Shown in pieces: positions 1 through 7,299 of a DNA stretch of 15,604 bases. Each line of letters starts with the position of its first letter. The first letter of the stretch is position 1. Position numbers and translations under genes: made by a program. The notes under the pieces are model-generated. The model was not told the DNA's origin. It was given only the letters and a program-made list of their open reading frames with translations, and did not search any database. Source of the DNA: Myxococcales bacterium (GTDB lineage: Bacteria > Myxococcota_C > UBA6777); the NCBI GenBank assembly GCA_027005175.1, contig JALTMC010000471.1, forward strand, positions 1 through 15,604. Direction: 5' to 3'.

Positions 1-1569
1 GTAGGGAGCATAGCACTGAATGAGCTTGGCTCGTGTGGTTCGTTTGTTGGGAAATCCCCACACAGCAACATAGTCAAGGAGATCTCGTAGACCACATAGA
101 TCGAGCTTATGAGGTCTGGAGTGCAGCATTCGTATCCAAAGTTTTTGGGTGGTTGGTACTCCCAAGCCACGACGTACTTTACGAAGGAAAGAGGGACGGA
201 AACGAACGGGAAAGTAATCGAGCTCTGCTTCATAGTTCGCAAGATTGATGCTGCCCGTCTCCAGGCATGCATAACTAATCGCGTGAAGATGCGTTTTTAC
301 GCGGTGGGCCTTGCCCACACCTAAAGCAGCGACATCTGCTTTGGTTTGGCCTTTAAAGGAGAGTACTCTTTGGTAAGCGATCGGCAACACGATCTTATGT
401 CGTTCTATCCCTTTTGTCAGAGAGACATAGCGCTTGATGTCCCGACTGAGATGGGAGCACAGATAGGTCAGATACGAGATATTTCCCAACAGAGCAACAA
501 CAACCAGAGCATTCACAGCAAGACGCTTCGTTCCAGACCCAATGTGTATCCAGGTCAAAAAGCAAAGCAAGCCAAACAGCAGAAATCGACTGTTGAGCCA
601 AAGCGCAGAGCCTAAAGCTCGTGGAGCAACAAGGTACAAAACAAAGAAGCCAATGGCTGCCCAAAGAAACAGGTATCGGCCATTCTTTCCTCGAGTCTCT
701 CCCTGAGAGAGCCGAGGGCGATCCGAGAGAAAAGCGGCGAGAAGAAGAAGAGCTCCAATGAGATATGCAAGGTAGATCTGATTTTCGTGGAGAGAGACCA
801 GAGGATAAAATAGAGTGAGTTTAAGCCGATGCAGAAGAACTCCAACATCGAAGAATGAGAACGTGGGAGCCGTCGCAGTAGCCTTCGAGAACTCAGAGTG
901 AGGTAAATAAAAAAGTAGCAAAGACGCAGAGGGGAGCAGCGAGATCCCCATCATCAGGAGATATTTAATTCGACGAAAGAAGAAGAGGCAACCCAGAGCT
1001 GCGATAGTGGCGAGAGCGAGTCCAAAAGCAAGCAGATGCGTGAAGTAGAGACAAGCGATCCAAAGATTCAAAAGCACGAGTTGTTTTGGTGTGATGTGCT
1101 CCTTGTGTTTCCACCAATAGCCCATCACGAGAAAGTATAGGGGAACACTGAAAGCAAAGTTATAAAATCCCATCTGAAAGAAAAAATTATAGACAAAGAA
1201 GAAGCTCAACAGTACAGACGTAAAAGGAAAACTTCCCGGACGGATGGCTCGAAAAAAATAAGTCATCGCCAGAGGAAACATAAGGACATAGAAACTCAAA
1301 AAGATCTTCTCTGCCCATAAAGGAGAAATGACTTTTAATAACGCTCCCAAGACAATATGAGAAAACCAGTTTGGAAGGATCGCCCAGTTAATGATGTAAT
1401 ACTTGGAATAAACGTACTGAGGATTCCAGTATTCAGCGAGAATATGAGCATTGTAAAGATGACTGGGGCCATCTTGGGTTGGAAAGTACTGAAACAACCA
1501 GATCGGCAGCAAATGAATAAGTAACAATCCAAACAATATGGCATATTCTATTTTGACTCTTTTGTGCAA
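1..1569 (-). CDS. Polytopic membrane protein, GT-C glycosyltransferase-like (3' end beyond window)
   Basis: This frame is open from 1569 to the left edge: 523 codons without a stop, so the C-terminus is missing. No ATG lies near the beginning. The only usable start after the upstream in-frame stop (1584-1582) is TTG at 1569, preceded by GAGAG and seven bases after the stop of the upstream membrane-protein gene, which suggests one transcript and coupled translation. The protein begins with a short basic stretch and a hydrophobic helix (about residues 8-26), then a polar loop with Q32-D33-G34-P35-S36-H37. About ten further hydrophobic helices rich in Phe, Leu, Trp and Tyr follow, to about residue 385, then a soluble-looking tail with DYVAVWGF near the left edge. 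An acidic first loop after the first helix is usual in GT-C glycosyltransferases that use lipid-linked sugars. Assignment to that superfamily is inference; the membrane topology is clear. Confidence 0.8.
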   Translation of the reverse strand, partial: MHKRVKIEYAILFGLLLIHLLPIWLFQYFPTQDGPSHLYNAHILAEYWNPQYVYSKYYIINWAILPNWFSHIVLGALLKVISPLWAEKIFLSFYVLMFPLAMTYFFRAIRPGSFPFTSVLLSFFFVYNFFFQMGFYNFAFSVPLYFLVMGYWWKHKEHITPKQLVLLNLWIACLYFTHLLAFGLALATIAALGCLFFFRRIKYLLMMGISLLPSASLLLFYLPHSEFSKATATAPTFSFFDVGVLLHRLKLTLFYPLVSLHENQIYLAYLIGALLLLAAFLSDRPRLSQGETRGKNGRYLFLWAAIGFFVLYLVAPRALGSALWLNSRFLLFGLLCFLTWIHIGSGTKRLAVNALVVVALLGNISYLTYLCSHLSRDIKRYVSLTKGIERHKIVLPIAYQRVLSFKGQTKADVAALGVGKAHRVKTHLHAISYACLETGSINLANYEAELDYFPVRFRPSFLRKVRRGLGVPTTQKLWIRMLHSRPHKLDLCGLRDLLDYVAVWGFPNKRTTRAKLIQCYAPY

Positions 1570-1576
1570 TGTTCTC

Positions 1577-3490
1577 TCACTTCAGGCGCGGGGGATTCAG
1601 CTTAAATGGATATTTCCGAACCTTTACCAGATAACGATAGTGCTTGTAAAATCGTTCCTTAATACGTGTATCAAACGCAGTGGACCGATGATATACAAGA
1701 ACCTTCCGAACATCGCCAGAAATTAACTTGCATACAAAGGTCGCAGAAGGCGGGCCAAACACATTACGAACACGAGACTCCTCCACGTTGCGCGAGTTTG
1801 TCGCAACTTGCTTGAGTGCCAGAACATCACTGAGTCCCTTGCGCTTTAAAGCCTCTAGCCTCTGTTGAATCGAACGTTTGAAAGCATTGTCGGGCTGAAC
1901 GCGCAGAAATCGAGCAAACTCATCGTGTATCTCCTGGTAGCCCACAATGATAAAGTTGTAAAAAGGCACGCCTAGCTTTTGGCTGCCTTCCCAATAGTAC
2001 CCAACATTGTTGTTCCAGTGATAAAAGCTGAGTAGTTTGGGATTAATTTGATAGACACGGATCCTCCCCTTCGACATCATATGAATAGGACGCGCTGTCC
2101 AATATTCAGCCAACCCATACGCGAGCTTATAGCGTTCTTTGTTCCTGGCCAGACATCTTGTAAGACCTTGCGAATCCCCAGCCTCGGGGGAGAGTGCAAG
2201 CATTTTCTGAAGAGAGACGTTGGCCTGTTTGAGGTGAGGCAACGCCACACCATACAAGACAATCAATGCACCACACACAACCACAGAGGCCGAGACAAGG
2301 GCCTTTTTTGTGATGCGGGATAGGAAGTAATGAGACACCTCAAACAACTCAAATAGCGTAGCCAGCCAGAGATAGTAAGGAATGTATGTATAATAGCGGC
2401 TCACATTACCTTTTGAAAGAAGCAGGTTGGCCGACACCACAACAACGAGCGCAGAGAGAGCAAGACCCGTTATATAGGCTCGCATCAAAAGGGTCATATC
2501 CAGGGATTTCTGAGCCCACATCCTGCGCCAGAGTACAACAGCTCTGAAGCTTAAGAAAAGAACCATCAGCACTTGAGCCAGCAAGAAACTGACAAGCAGG
2601 AGATCGCCTCGCAAACCTGTTTGTATTAATACAATCAGGTTAGAAAATGTCACGGAGATGTCTTTAAAGCTCTTGGGGCTGTATGTCTGTAACAAATAGT
2701 ACTTGGGAAAAGATGCAGGAAACAGGACCAGATAACCCACGAGAAAGCTCGCCAAGAAGACCAGAGCGCTCGCGACCAGTCTCCCCACATGGGGTTTCTT
2801 TTTCCACAGGGCGACCCCACATACAGCGTTCCAGGTCACGAGGCAGGGCAAAGCCACAAAGGCTGTGAACTTGGCAGTCCCAACGGCTCCCACTGTCGTG
2901 AGAACAAACAAAGCGACATAGTCTCGCACTCGATTGTATTGTTGAATTCTCAACAATCGCGAGAGAATCAGGTTGCCCAAAACCAGATACAAGAGTTGTT
3001 TGAGATTGTTGGAGTTTGTAAAAAAGACATAGGTTGTTGCAAAGAGATAAAAGCTCCAGGACAACAACACCGTAAGAGCCAGCGCAAAAAGTAGAGATTG
3101 CGACTGTGATGGCTTTACAACGATGTGAAAGAGATAACGAATAGAGCCATACAAGCAAAGGCATTTGGCCAGAGCAGAAAGATAACTGGTGAGGACAAGG
3201 TTTTCCCCACTCAGGAAGAATAAGAGAAAATCGAGAACAACAACCAGCTCGATCCCTCGACCGGGGGGAGGAGACCAGTTTCCGAAAGAAAATCCATCTC
3301 GAAAGAGATCTCGATAAAGCATCAGGTATTCGAGACCATCTCCGTCGAGGGAGCCATTGGTAAAGAGGAAAGGCAAAACAGAGGCAGCCAGCGCCAGTAC
3401 AAAGAGTAGCTCCAAGCTAAACTTCGGCCAGCCCCCCAGAGGTAAGACAGAGTTTGTGGTCACAGAGGGTTGATTTGGTTTAAGACTCAT
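1577..3490 (-). CDS. Large polytopic membrane protein with soluble C-terminal domain, possible GT-C enzyme
   Basis: The product is 637 residues from ATG 3490. A TTG at 3514 would add eight residues but has no ribosome-binding site. A first membrane helix lies near residues 27-44, followed by a loop with D49-G50-D51-G52. About ten more hydrophobic helices run to about residue 416, then about 220 hydrophilic residues that are probably periplasmic and contain aromatic-rich segments (GLAEYW, FYHWNNNVGYYW). Acidic residues in the first periplasmic loop and a C-terminal soluble domain are common in GT-C glycosyltransferases and ArnT/PMT-like proteins, but I see no signature that names the family. 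It precedes the TTG-started membrane protein by seven bases, so the two probably form an operon and may act together in envelope glycan or lipid modification. A tiny reading frame with a strong ribosome-binding site overlaps its start. Confidence 0.8.
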   Translation of the reverse strand: MSLKPNQPSVTTNSVLPLGGWPKFSLELLFVLALAASVLPFLFTNGSLDGDGLEYLMLYRDLFRDGFSFGNWSPPPGRGIELVVVLDFLLFFLSGENLVLTSYLSALAKCLCLYGSIRYLFHIVVKPSQSQSLLFALALTVLLSWSFYLFATTYVFFTNSNNLKQLLYLVLGNLILSRLLRIQQYNRVRDYVALFVLTTVGAVGTAKFTAFVALPCLVTWNAVCGVALWKKKPHVGRLVASALVFLASFLVGYLVLFPASFPKYYLLQTYSPKSFKDISVTFSNLIVLIQTGLRGDLLLVSFLLAQVLMVLFLSFRAVVLWRRMWAQKSLDMTLLMRAYITGLALSALVVVVSANLLLSKGNVSRYYTYIPYYLWLATLFELFEVSHYFLSRITKKALVSASVVVCGALIVLYGVALPHLKQANVSLQKMLALSPEAGDSQGLTRCLARNKERYKLAYGLAEYWTARPIHMMSKGRIRVYQINPKLLSFYHWNNNVGYYWEGSQKLGVPFYNFIIVGYQEIHDEFARFLRVQPDNAFKRSIQQRLEALKRKGLSDVLALKQVATNSRNVEESRVRNVFGPPSATFVCKLISGDVRKVLVYHRSTAFDTRIKERFYKHYRYLVKVRKYPFKLNPPRLK

Positions 3491-3527
3491 CACCGGGAAC
3501 CTGACAACCTGCAAACAAGATGGACAT
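3480..3527 (-). CDS. Possible 15-residue leader peptide overlapping the membrane-protein start
   Basis: ATG 3527 follows AGGAG (3540-3536) with an eight-base spacer, the best ribosome-binding site in this region. It opens a frame of 15 codons (MSILFAGCQVPGDES) ending with TAA at 3482-3480. That stop lies eight bases inside the membrane-protein gene whose ATG at 3490 has only a weak site of its own. The arrangement fits translational coupling, in which ribosomes finishing the leader restart at the nearby ATG. It could also be chance; no amino-acid run suggests attenuation. Confidence 0.3.
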   Translation of the reverse strand: MSILFAGCQVPGDES

Positions 3528-3562
3528 AGCGAGATCTCCTGTATATCCGTGGACCTGCCCCT

Positions 3563-3627
3563 CTCTCTGAGGGATTCAAACGGACCAAAGGGTCCTTCTC
3601 TCTGAGGGATTCAAGCAGACCAAAGGG
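3563..3627. repeat. Two-copy direct repeat, 30 bp each, period 35 bp
   Basis: The copies at 3563-3592 and 3598-3627 differ at two positions (AAACGG versus AAGCAG in the middle). Both begin CTCTCTGAGGGATTCAA and end GACCAAAGGG. The first copy, together with the spacer, forms GGACC-AAAG-GGTCC. It could be a duplicated regulatory site or a small local duplication. Confidence 0.75.
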
Positions 3628-3739
3628 GCACTCCGAGCCGTTTGCACTTCAGGAGAACAACGATCCACTGAGGACGTTCCACTGCATATCTAGCTGTATT
3701 TCAGAGCCGACGTCAAGCATGGAATCAAGCCCAAAGAGT

Positions 3740-3760
3740 TTGTGTGACACAATATGACAC
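3740..3760. promoter_or_regulatory. Candidate operator: palindrome plus helically phased direct repeat
   Basis: TTGTGT-G-ACACAA at 3740-3752 is a perfect odd palindrome. The overlapping TGACAC is repeated exactly ten bases later (3745-3750 and 3755-3760), which places both copies on the same face of the helix. It lies 70-90 bases upstream of ATG 3830. The binding factor is unknown. Confidence 0.35.
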
Positions 3761-3829
3761 AGGAAAGATGGATAGTGTGTGTGAAGAATATTGATCTTCA
3801 ACAATCCCTTATGAGAAAGGAGCTTTGAG

Positions 3830-4717
3830 ATGTCTCAACATGACAATTTGGTCAGAAATTCTCGTTCAACGGCGGTCAGCAAAGATCTGCTTCAACAAAA
3901 TGCACAATTACAAGGTCTCGGGTTTGAGATTTTCGGTGAGCAAGAGTTTGTGCGTTACCCGGTCATTGGCGTGAATCAACCAACCAGCGACTACAAGCCG
4001 GAGGGAAAATTCCACAATCGTGTCACAGGCGATATTCACGATCAGATCGAGGTTGTATTTTTGGCTCTTCGTCGCTCTATGTCGTTTCGTCCTCACGGTT
4101 ATAGCGACCCACTGCCCTCCTGTTACAGTTCCAATGCACTGCGACCAGACCAAGCTGTAGAGCAACCCATACACCATCTTTGTCACCGGGTTGGTCCTCG
4201 TGGCTTGATTGCAGAATGCCCCAACGCAAAATGGGTTCGCACTTCGGAAGGAAAACCACGACGAGCCTGCGATCTCAAATACACCGCTGCGATTGACCTG
4301 GATGGCTCCCATTACCTGTTTTATCTACAAGGTCGATCCATCGCACCCCTTGAGCGATTTTTGAGCCAAATGCGTCAACTGCGCCAACCTCTCTTTGGTA
4401 TGCGCATCACAATGGGATTGACCTATCGCACGAAAAAAGAAGGGTTCTTGGGAAACTTCTACGAACTCAACTTCCCCGACCTGACCAACCAGTCAGAGCG
4501 AAATCGCGTCGAAGTGGTTGATGCGCTGGCATTCCAAGACTCCGCAAACTTCTTCAAAGATTACTTTGATGCAGCACCTTCCGAACTTTATCACGAAGGT
4601 GCTGAAGACCCAAAAGAAGAAGTTCCACTCCATGAAGGAGTGCGTTTTGAAAACCATGCGCCTTCTCAACAAGAGCGAAGTACCCAAGAACGCTGGGGAC
4701 GCAGTGGAGAGTTTTAA
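3830..4717 (+). CDS. Uncharacterised four-cysteine protein, possibly ssDNA-binding-like
   Basis: The product is 295 residues from ATG 3830, preceded by AAAGGAG at good spacing. It has no signal peptide or membrane helix, so it is probably cytoplasmic. It contains only four cysteines, at 98, 118, 130 and 147, a plausible C4 zinc site. The local pattern (Cys-Pro-Asn-Ala-Lys-Trp at 130-135, then Arg-Ala-Cys at 145-147 followed by a beta-like stretch with LDGSHYLFYLQGRS) resembles the Cys-Pro-x-Ala-x-Trp and Cys region of some phage and plasmid ssDNA-binding-like proteins. That likeness is recalled, not computed. The last 50 residues are rich in Glu, Asp, Gln and Pro and look disordered, like the acidic tails of SSB-type proteins. 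A RecD2-like helicase gene follows, which is compatible with a DNA role. No family is assigned. Confidence 0.75.
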   Translation: MSQHDNLVRNSRSTAVSKDLLQQNAQLQGLGFEIFGEQEFVRYPVIGVNQPTSDYKPEGKFHNRVTGDIHDQIEVVFLALRRSMSFRPHGYSDPLPSCYSSNALRPDQAVEQPIHHLCHRVGPRGLIAECPNAKWVRTSEGKPRRACDLKYTAAIDLDGSHYLFYLQGRSIAPLERFLSQMRQLRQPLFGMRITMGLTYRTKKEGFLGNFYELNFPDLTNQSERNRVEVVDALAFQDSANFFKDYFDAAPSELYHEGAEDPKEEVPLHEGVRFENHAPSQQERSTQERWGRSGEF

Positions 4718-4736
4718 TCCCCGATTTTGCGGGCCA

Positions 4737-4762
4737 GGACCAATCGGTCCACACTTCTTTTT
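4737..4762 (+). terminator. Weak rho-independent terminator candidate
   Basis: A five-pair GC-rich hairpin, GGACC-AATC-GGTCC (4737-4750), lies 20 bases after the stop of the four-Cys protein gene and is followed by a T-rich stretch (ACACTTCTTTTT). The T tract starts a few bases late, so termination may be poor. Confidence 0.35.
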
Positions 4763-4769
4763 GGGCTTC

Positions 4770-4816
4770 ACGAATGGCACGAACTCACAAGAACTCTGAT
4801 ACTTCGTGCCATTCGT
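4770..4816. repeat. Perfect 14-bp inverted repeat with 19-base loop
   Basis: ACGAATGGCACGAA at 4770-4783 is the exact complement of 4803-4816. No T-run follows on either strand, so a classical terminator is unlikely. It lies between the four-Cys protein gene and the RecD2-like helicase gene and could be a protein-binding site, an mRNA-stabilising hairpin or a remnant of a small palindromic element. Confidence 0.7.
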
Positions 4817-4969
4817 TGGTCAAGAAAAACGTTTGCCCCAAGGAACAAAAACCAAGCGACAACAGCATGGTAACTCTCCCGAAAGGGAAAATGCTTGTGA
4901 AGACGGGATAGTCTGTCGCAGAAGCAAGAATCCCAAAAGCTTTCGCCTTGGGAGTTGTCCAATCACACC

Positions 4970-4975
4970 AGGAGG
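4970..4975 (+). promoter_or_regulatory. Ribosome-binding site fixing the helicase start
   Basis: AGGAGG lies eight bases before ATG 4984. An in-frame TTG at 4948 would add 12 residues but has no such site, so ATG 4984 is preferred. Confidence 0.8.
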
Positions 4976-4983
4976 CTTGTACA

Positions 4984-7242
4984 ATGACCGCACACCCCCT
5001 ACACAAACACATACTCCCTCCAACCCCGCCCAAGAAGAGAGAGCAAAAGAATCGGCCCCAGCCATTAGTGTTTGCTTATGGAACGGTTTTGGGAACAGTG
5101 TACCAAAAGCCGGAGAGTCGATGGGGTATTGCGCGTGTTCGATTTAACAACAGAGTGCAATGGGTCAAAGGCGAGATTCTACCGATAGAAACGGGATTGT
5201 TATATCAATTTGGTGGTTGGTGGGAGCAAGATGAAAAGTGGGGTAGAGGGTTTCATGTTCGCTTTCGAAGAGAGGTGATCCCTTCCGATACACATGAACT
5301 TTACAATTACCTCATAGCATTGCGTATCCCTCATCTCACGTCTGGATTGTGTCGGCAAATCATCAATCGGTGGAATTTAAACAGCCTTCAGGTGATAGAG
5401 GAAGATACATTACAACTCAAAGAATTGGGGCTGTCCCAGGAACAATGTGAGCAAGTACATCAACACTGGCAGCATCGGCTGCCGTCACGAAGTTTTTTGG
5501 CGGCCCCCGAAGCTTGGGGTTTAACACAAGAGCAAGCACAAGATCTATTTGAATTGTATGGTGGCAAGACCTTGTCACTCCTACGCCATGATCCCTATGC
5601 CACCTTACACGATGCGGGTATTGCGTTTGCAGCAGCAGACCATATCGCAGAACGTGTCGGTATCGATCGATTGGACCCTCGTCGAACACTGGCAGCCCTG
5701 CGCTCTATTCTATCTCGCGCTGCACATCAGGAGGGACACACAGCCCTCCCCCGACAGGAGCTGTTGGCTCGGACTCGCTCTCGCAAACTCCAACTGACAG
5801 GAGAAAGCAGTGAACTCGCTCTCTCGCGTTTGTTGGAGGAGCGAGTGGTTCGTGCTGTTCCAGATAGTGAGCTCATCGGTCTGGAGTTTATGGTCACTGC
5901 CGAAGAGCACATCGTAAGAAAGTTGCACAACTTCTTGCAGTATCCCATCCAACGATCTCCACTACCCGCCCCTACAAGCTTATTTCCCAGTCAGGTCAAA
6001 GCTGTTGAGATGGCCCAAAAGAACCGATTTCTCGTCCTGACAGGCTCACCAGGGACAGGAAAAACATTTACATTGCGAGCCATCCTTCATTGTGGATGGG
6101 AAAACCCCATTCTGGCAGCACCAACAGGAAAGGCTGCCAATCGAATGTCGGAACTGACGGGTTTGCCAGCCTATACACTGCATCGGCTCTTGGAATACAA
6201 ACCGGGTCAGAAAGCGGGTCGAACCGCAGAGAATCCTCTGGATACCGATCTCTTGGTGGTGGATGAAGCAGCCATGATTGACATCCCCCTGGCTTCCGCA
6301 TTGCTTCACGCCATTGACCCAGAAAAAACAACCCTCATCTTGTGTGGTGATGCAGACCAATTGTCTCCTGTGGGTGCAGGCAATCTGTTGCGTGATCTGA
6401 TCAACAGCAAACAATTCCCTGTTGCCCGACTACAACAGATCGTACGACAAGACCAAAAATCCCAAATCATCCCCAATGCACGACGTGTTCTGGAAGGAGC
6501 CCCTGTCCTTGTCGACAATCAAAGTTACACCGACTTTAAATACTTTGCAGTGGATGCTTCCACCCAGTTACGGGAGCAAGAAGAACTCACAACAACCGTG
6601 AATGGAGTCTTTGACCAACTCTTATATCTGGGCTACTCCCCACGAGACATTCAGGTTTTGACACCTATGAAAAAGGGCCCATTGCCCGGTGCATACGAGT
6701 TAAACAAGGTGTTGCAAGAAAAACTGAACCCCAACACAGCCAGTCTGTCAGGATTTGTGCAACAACAACAAGAACAAGGCTTTCGTGTTGGGGATCGTGT
6801 GATTCAGTTACAAAATGACTACAATCGAGGTATTTTTAACGGAGACACCGGAGTTGTAACGCTGCTCCATGGATCCGAAACACAAGTCCAGTTTGACGAT
6901 CGCACAGTGCTATACAACGAAAGCAACCTCTCACAACTGGAGTTGGCCTATGCGATTTCTATCCACAAAAGCCAGGGAAGTGAGTGGCCTGTCGTCATCT
7001 TGCCCCTCAGCCTGAATCACAAACAGATGCTCAGCCGCCGCTTGCTTTACACCGCGATCACCCGAGCCAAAAGCTTATTCATCCTGGTTGGTTGCGCCAA
7101 AGCTGTGGCCTATGCCATCGCACAAAATGATGACAACCAACGCATCACAACATTGCCAGCCTGGCTTAAGCACCTCTCCAAAGAACCTAAAGGGATGGAT
7201 TCTTTGCAAACAAACTCACAAGAGCTTACGGAGTCTTCGTAG
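4984..7242 (+). CDS. recD2: RecD2-like superfamily 1 DNA helicase
   Basis: The product is 752 residues, close to the usual length of RecD2, the stand-alone RecD-type 5'-3' helicase that acts in DNA repair apart from RecBC. An OB-like N-terminal segment (about 28-100) is followed by helix-hairpin-helix-like sequence (about 105-225). The motor has Walker A GSPGTGKT (354-361), motif Ia APTGKAANR (379-387), Walker B VVDEAAMID (425-433), motif III GDADQLSPVGAG (455-466), motif IV LQQIVRQ (483-489), VGDRVIQLQNDY with FNGDTG (602-623), motif V SIHKSQGSEW (659-668) and motif VI LLYTAITRAK (687-696). All catalytic motifs are intact. The sequence is divergent from the commonest RecD2 proteins between motifs III and V, so a close relative within the RecD/TraA group is possible. 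The gene seems to be transcribed separately from the preceding gene, 266 bases away. Confidence 0.92.
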   Translation: MTAHPLHKHILPPTPPKKREQKNRPQPLVFAYGTVLGTVYQKPESRWGIARVRFNNRVQWVKGEILPIETGLLYQFGGWWEQDEKWGRGFHVRFRREVIPSDTHELYNYLIALRIPHLTSGLCRQIINRWNLNSLQVIEEDTLQLKELGLSQEQCEQVHQHWQHRLPSRSFLAAPEAWGLTQEQAQDLFELYGGKTLSLLRHDPYATLHDAGIAFAAADHIAERVGIDRLDPRRTLAALRSILSRAAHQEGHTALPRQELLARTRSRKLQLTGESSELALSRLLEERVVRAVPDSELIGLEFMVTAEEHIVRKLHNFLQYPIQRSPLPAPTSLFPSQVKAVEMAQKNRFLVLTGSPGTGKTFTLRAILHCGWENPILAAPTGKAANRMSELTGLPAYTLHRLLEYKPGQKAGRTAENPLDTDLLVVDEAAMIDIPLASALLHAIDPEKTTLILCGDADQLSPVGAGNLLRDLINSKQFPVARLQQIVRQDQKSQIIPNARRVLEGAPVLVDNQSYTDFKYFAVDASTQLREQEELTTTVNGVFDQLLYLGYSPRDIQVLTPMKKGPLPGAYELNKVLQEKLNPNTASLSGFVQQQQEQGFRVGDRVIQLQNDYNRGIFNGDTGVVTLLHGSETQVQFDDRTVLYNESNLSQLELAYAISIHKSQGSEWPVVILPLSLNHKQMLSRRLLYTAITRAKSLFILVGCAKAVAYAIAQNDDNQRITTLPAWLKHLSKEPKGMDSLQTNSQELTESS

Positions 7243-7299
7243 CTTCCTTGGATGACGTCGCTGCCAAAAGAGGACGCACAAACGAAAGAGTCATCTTCA

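Larger units (their letters stand above)
3515..3829. other. Divergent intergenic region with repeats and palindromes
   Basis: No convincing gene lies in these 315 bases between the minus-strand membrane-protein operon and the plus-strand four-Cys protein gene, apart from the start of the possible leader peptide. It must hold promoters in both directions, but I could not find a convincing -35/-10 pair. Contents are a 30-bp direct repeat (3563-3592 and 3598-3627), a GGACC-AAAG-GGTCC hairpin (3582-3595), a 13-bp odd palindrome with a TGACAC direct repeat (3740-3760), and a TGAAGA/TCTTCA hairpin (3782-3800) in the probable 5' leader of the plus-strand gene. Confidence 0.6.

Noticed and set aside
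2664-3164. 166-codon minus-strand frame inside the upstream membrane-protein gene.
   Set aside because: Alternative frame of the membrane-protein gene with no independent support.
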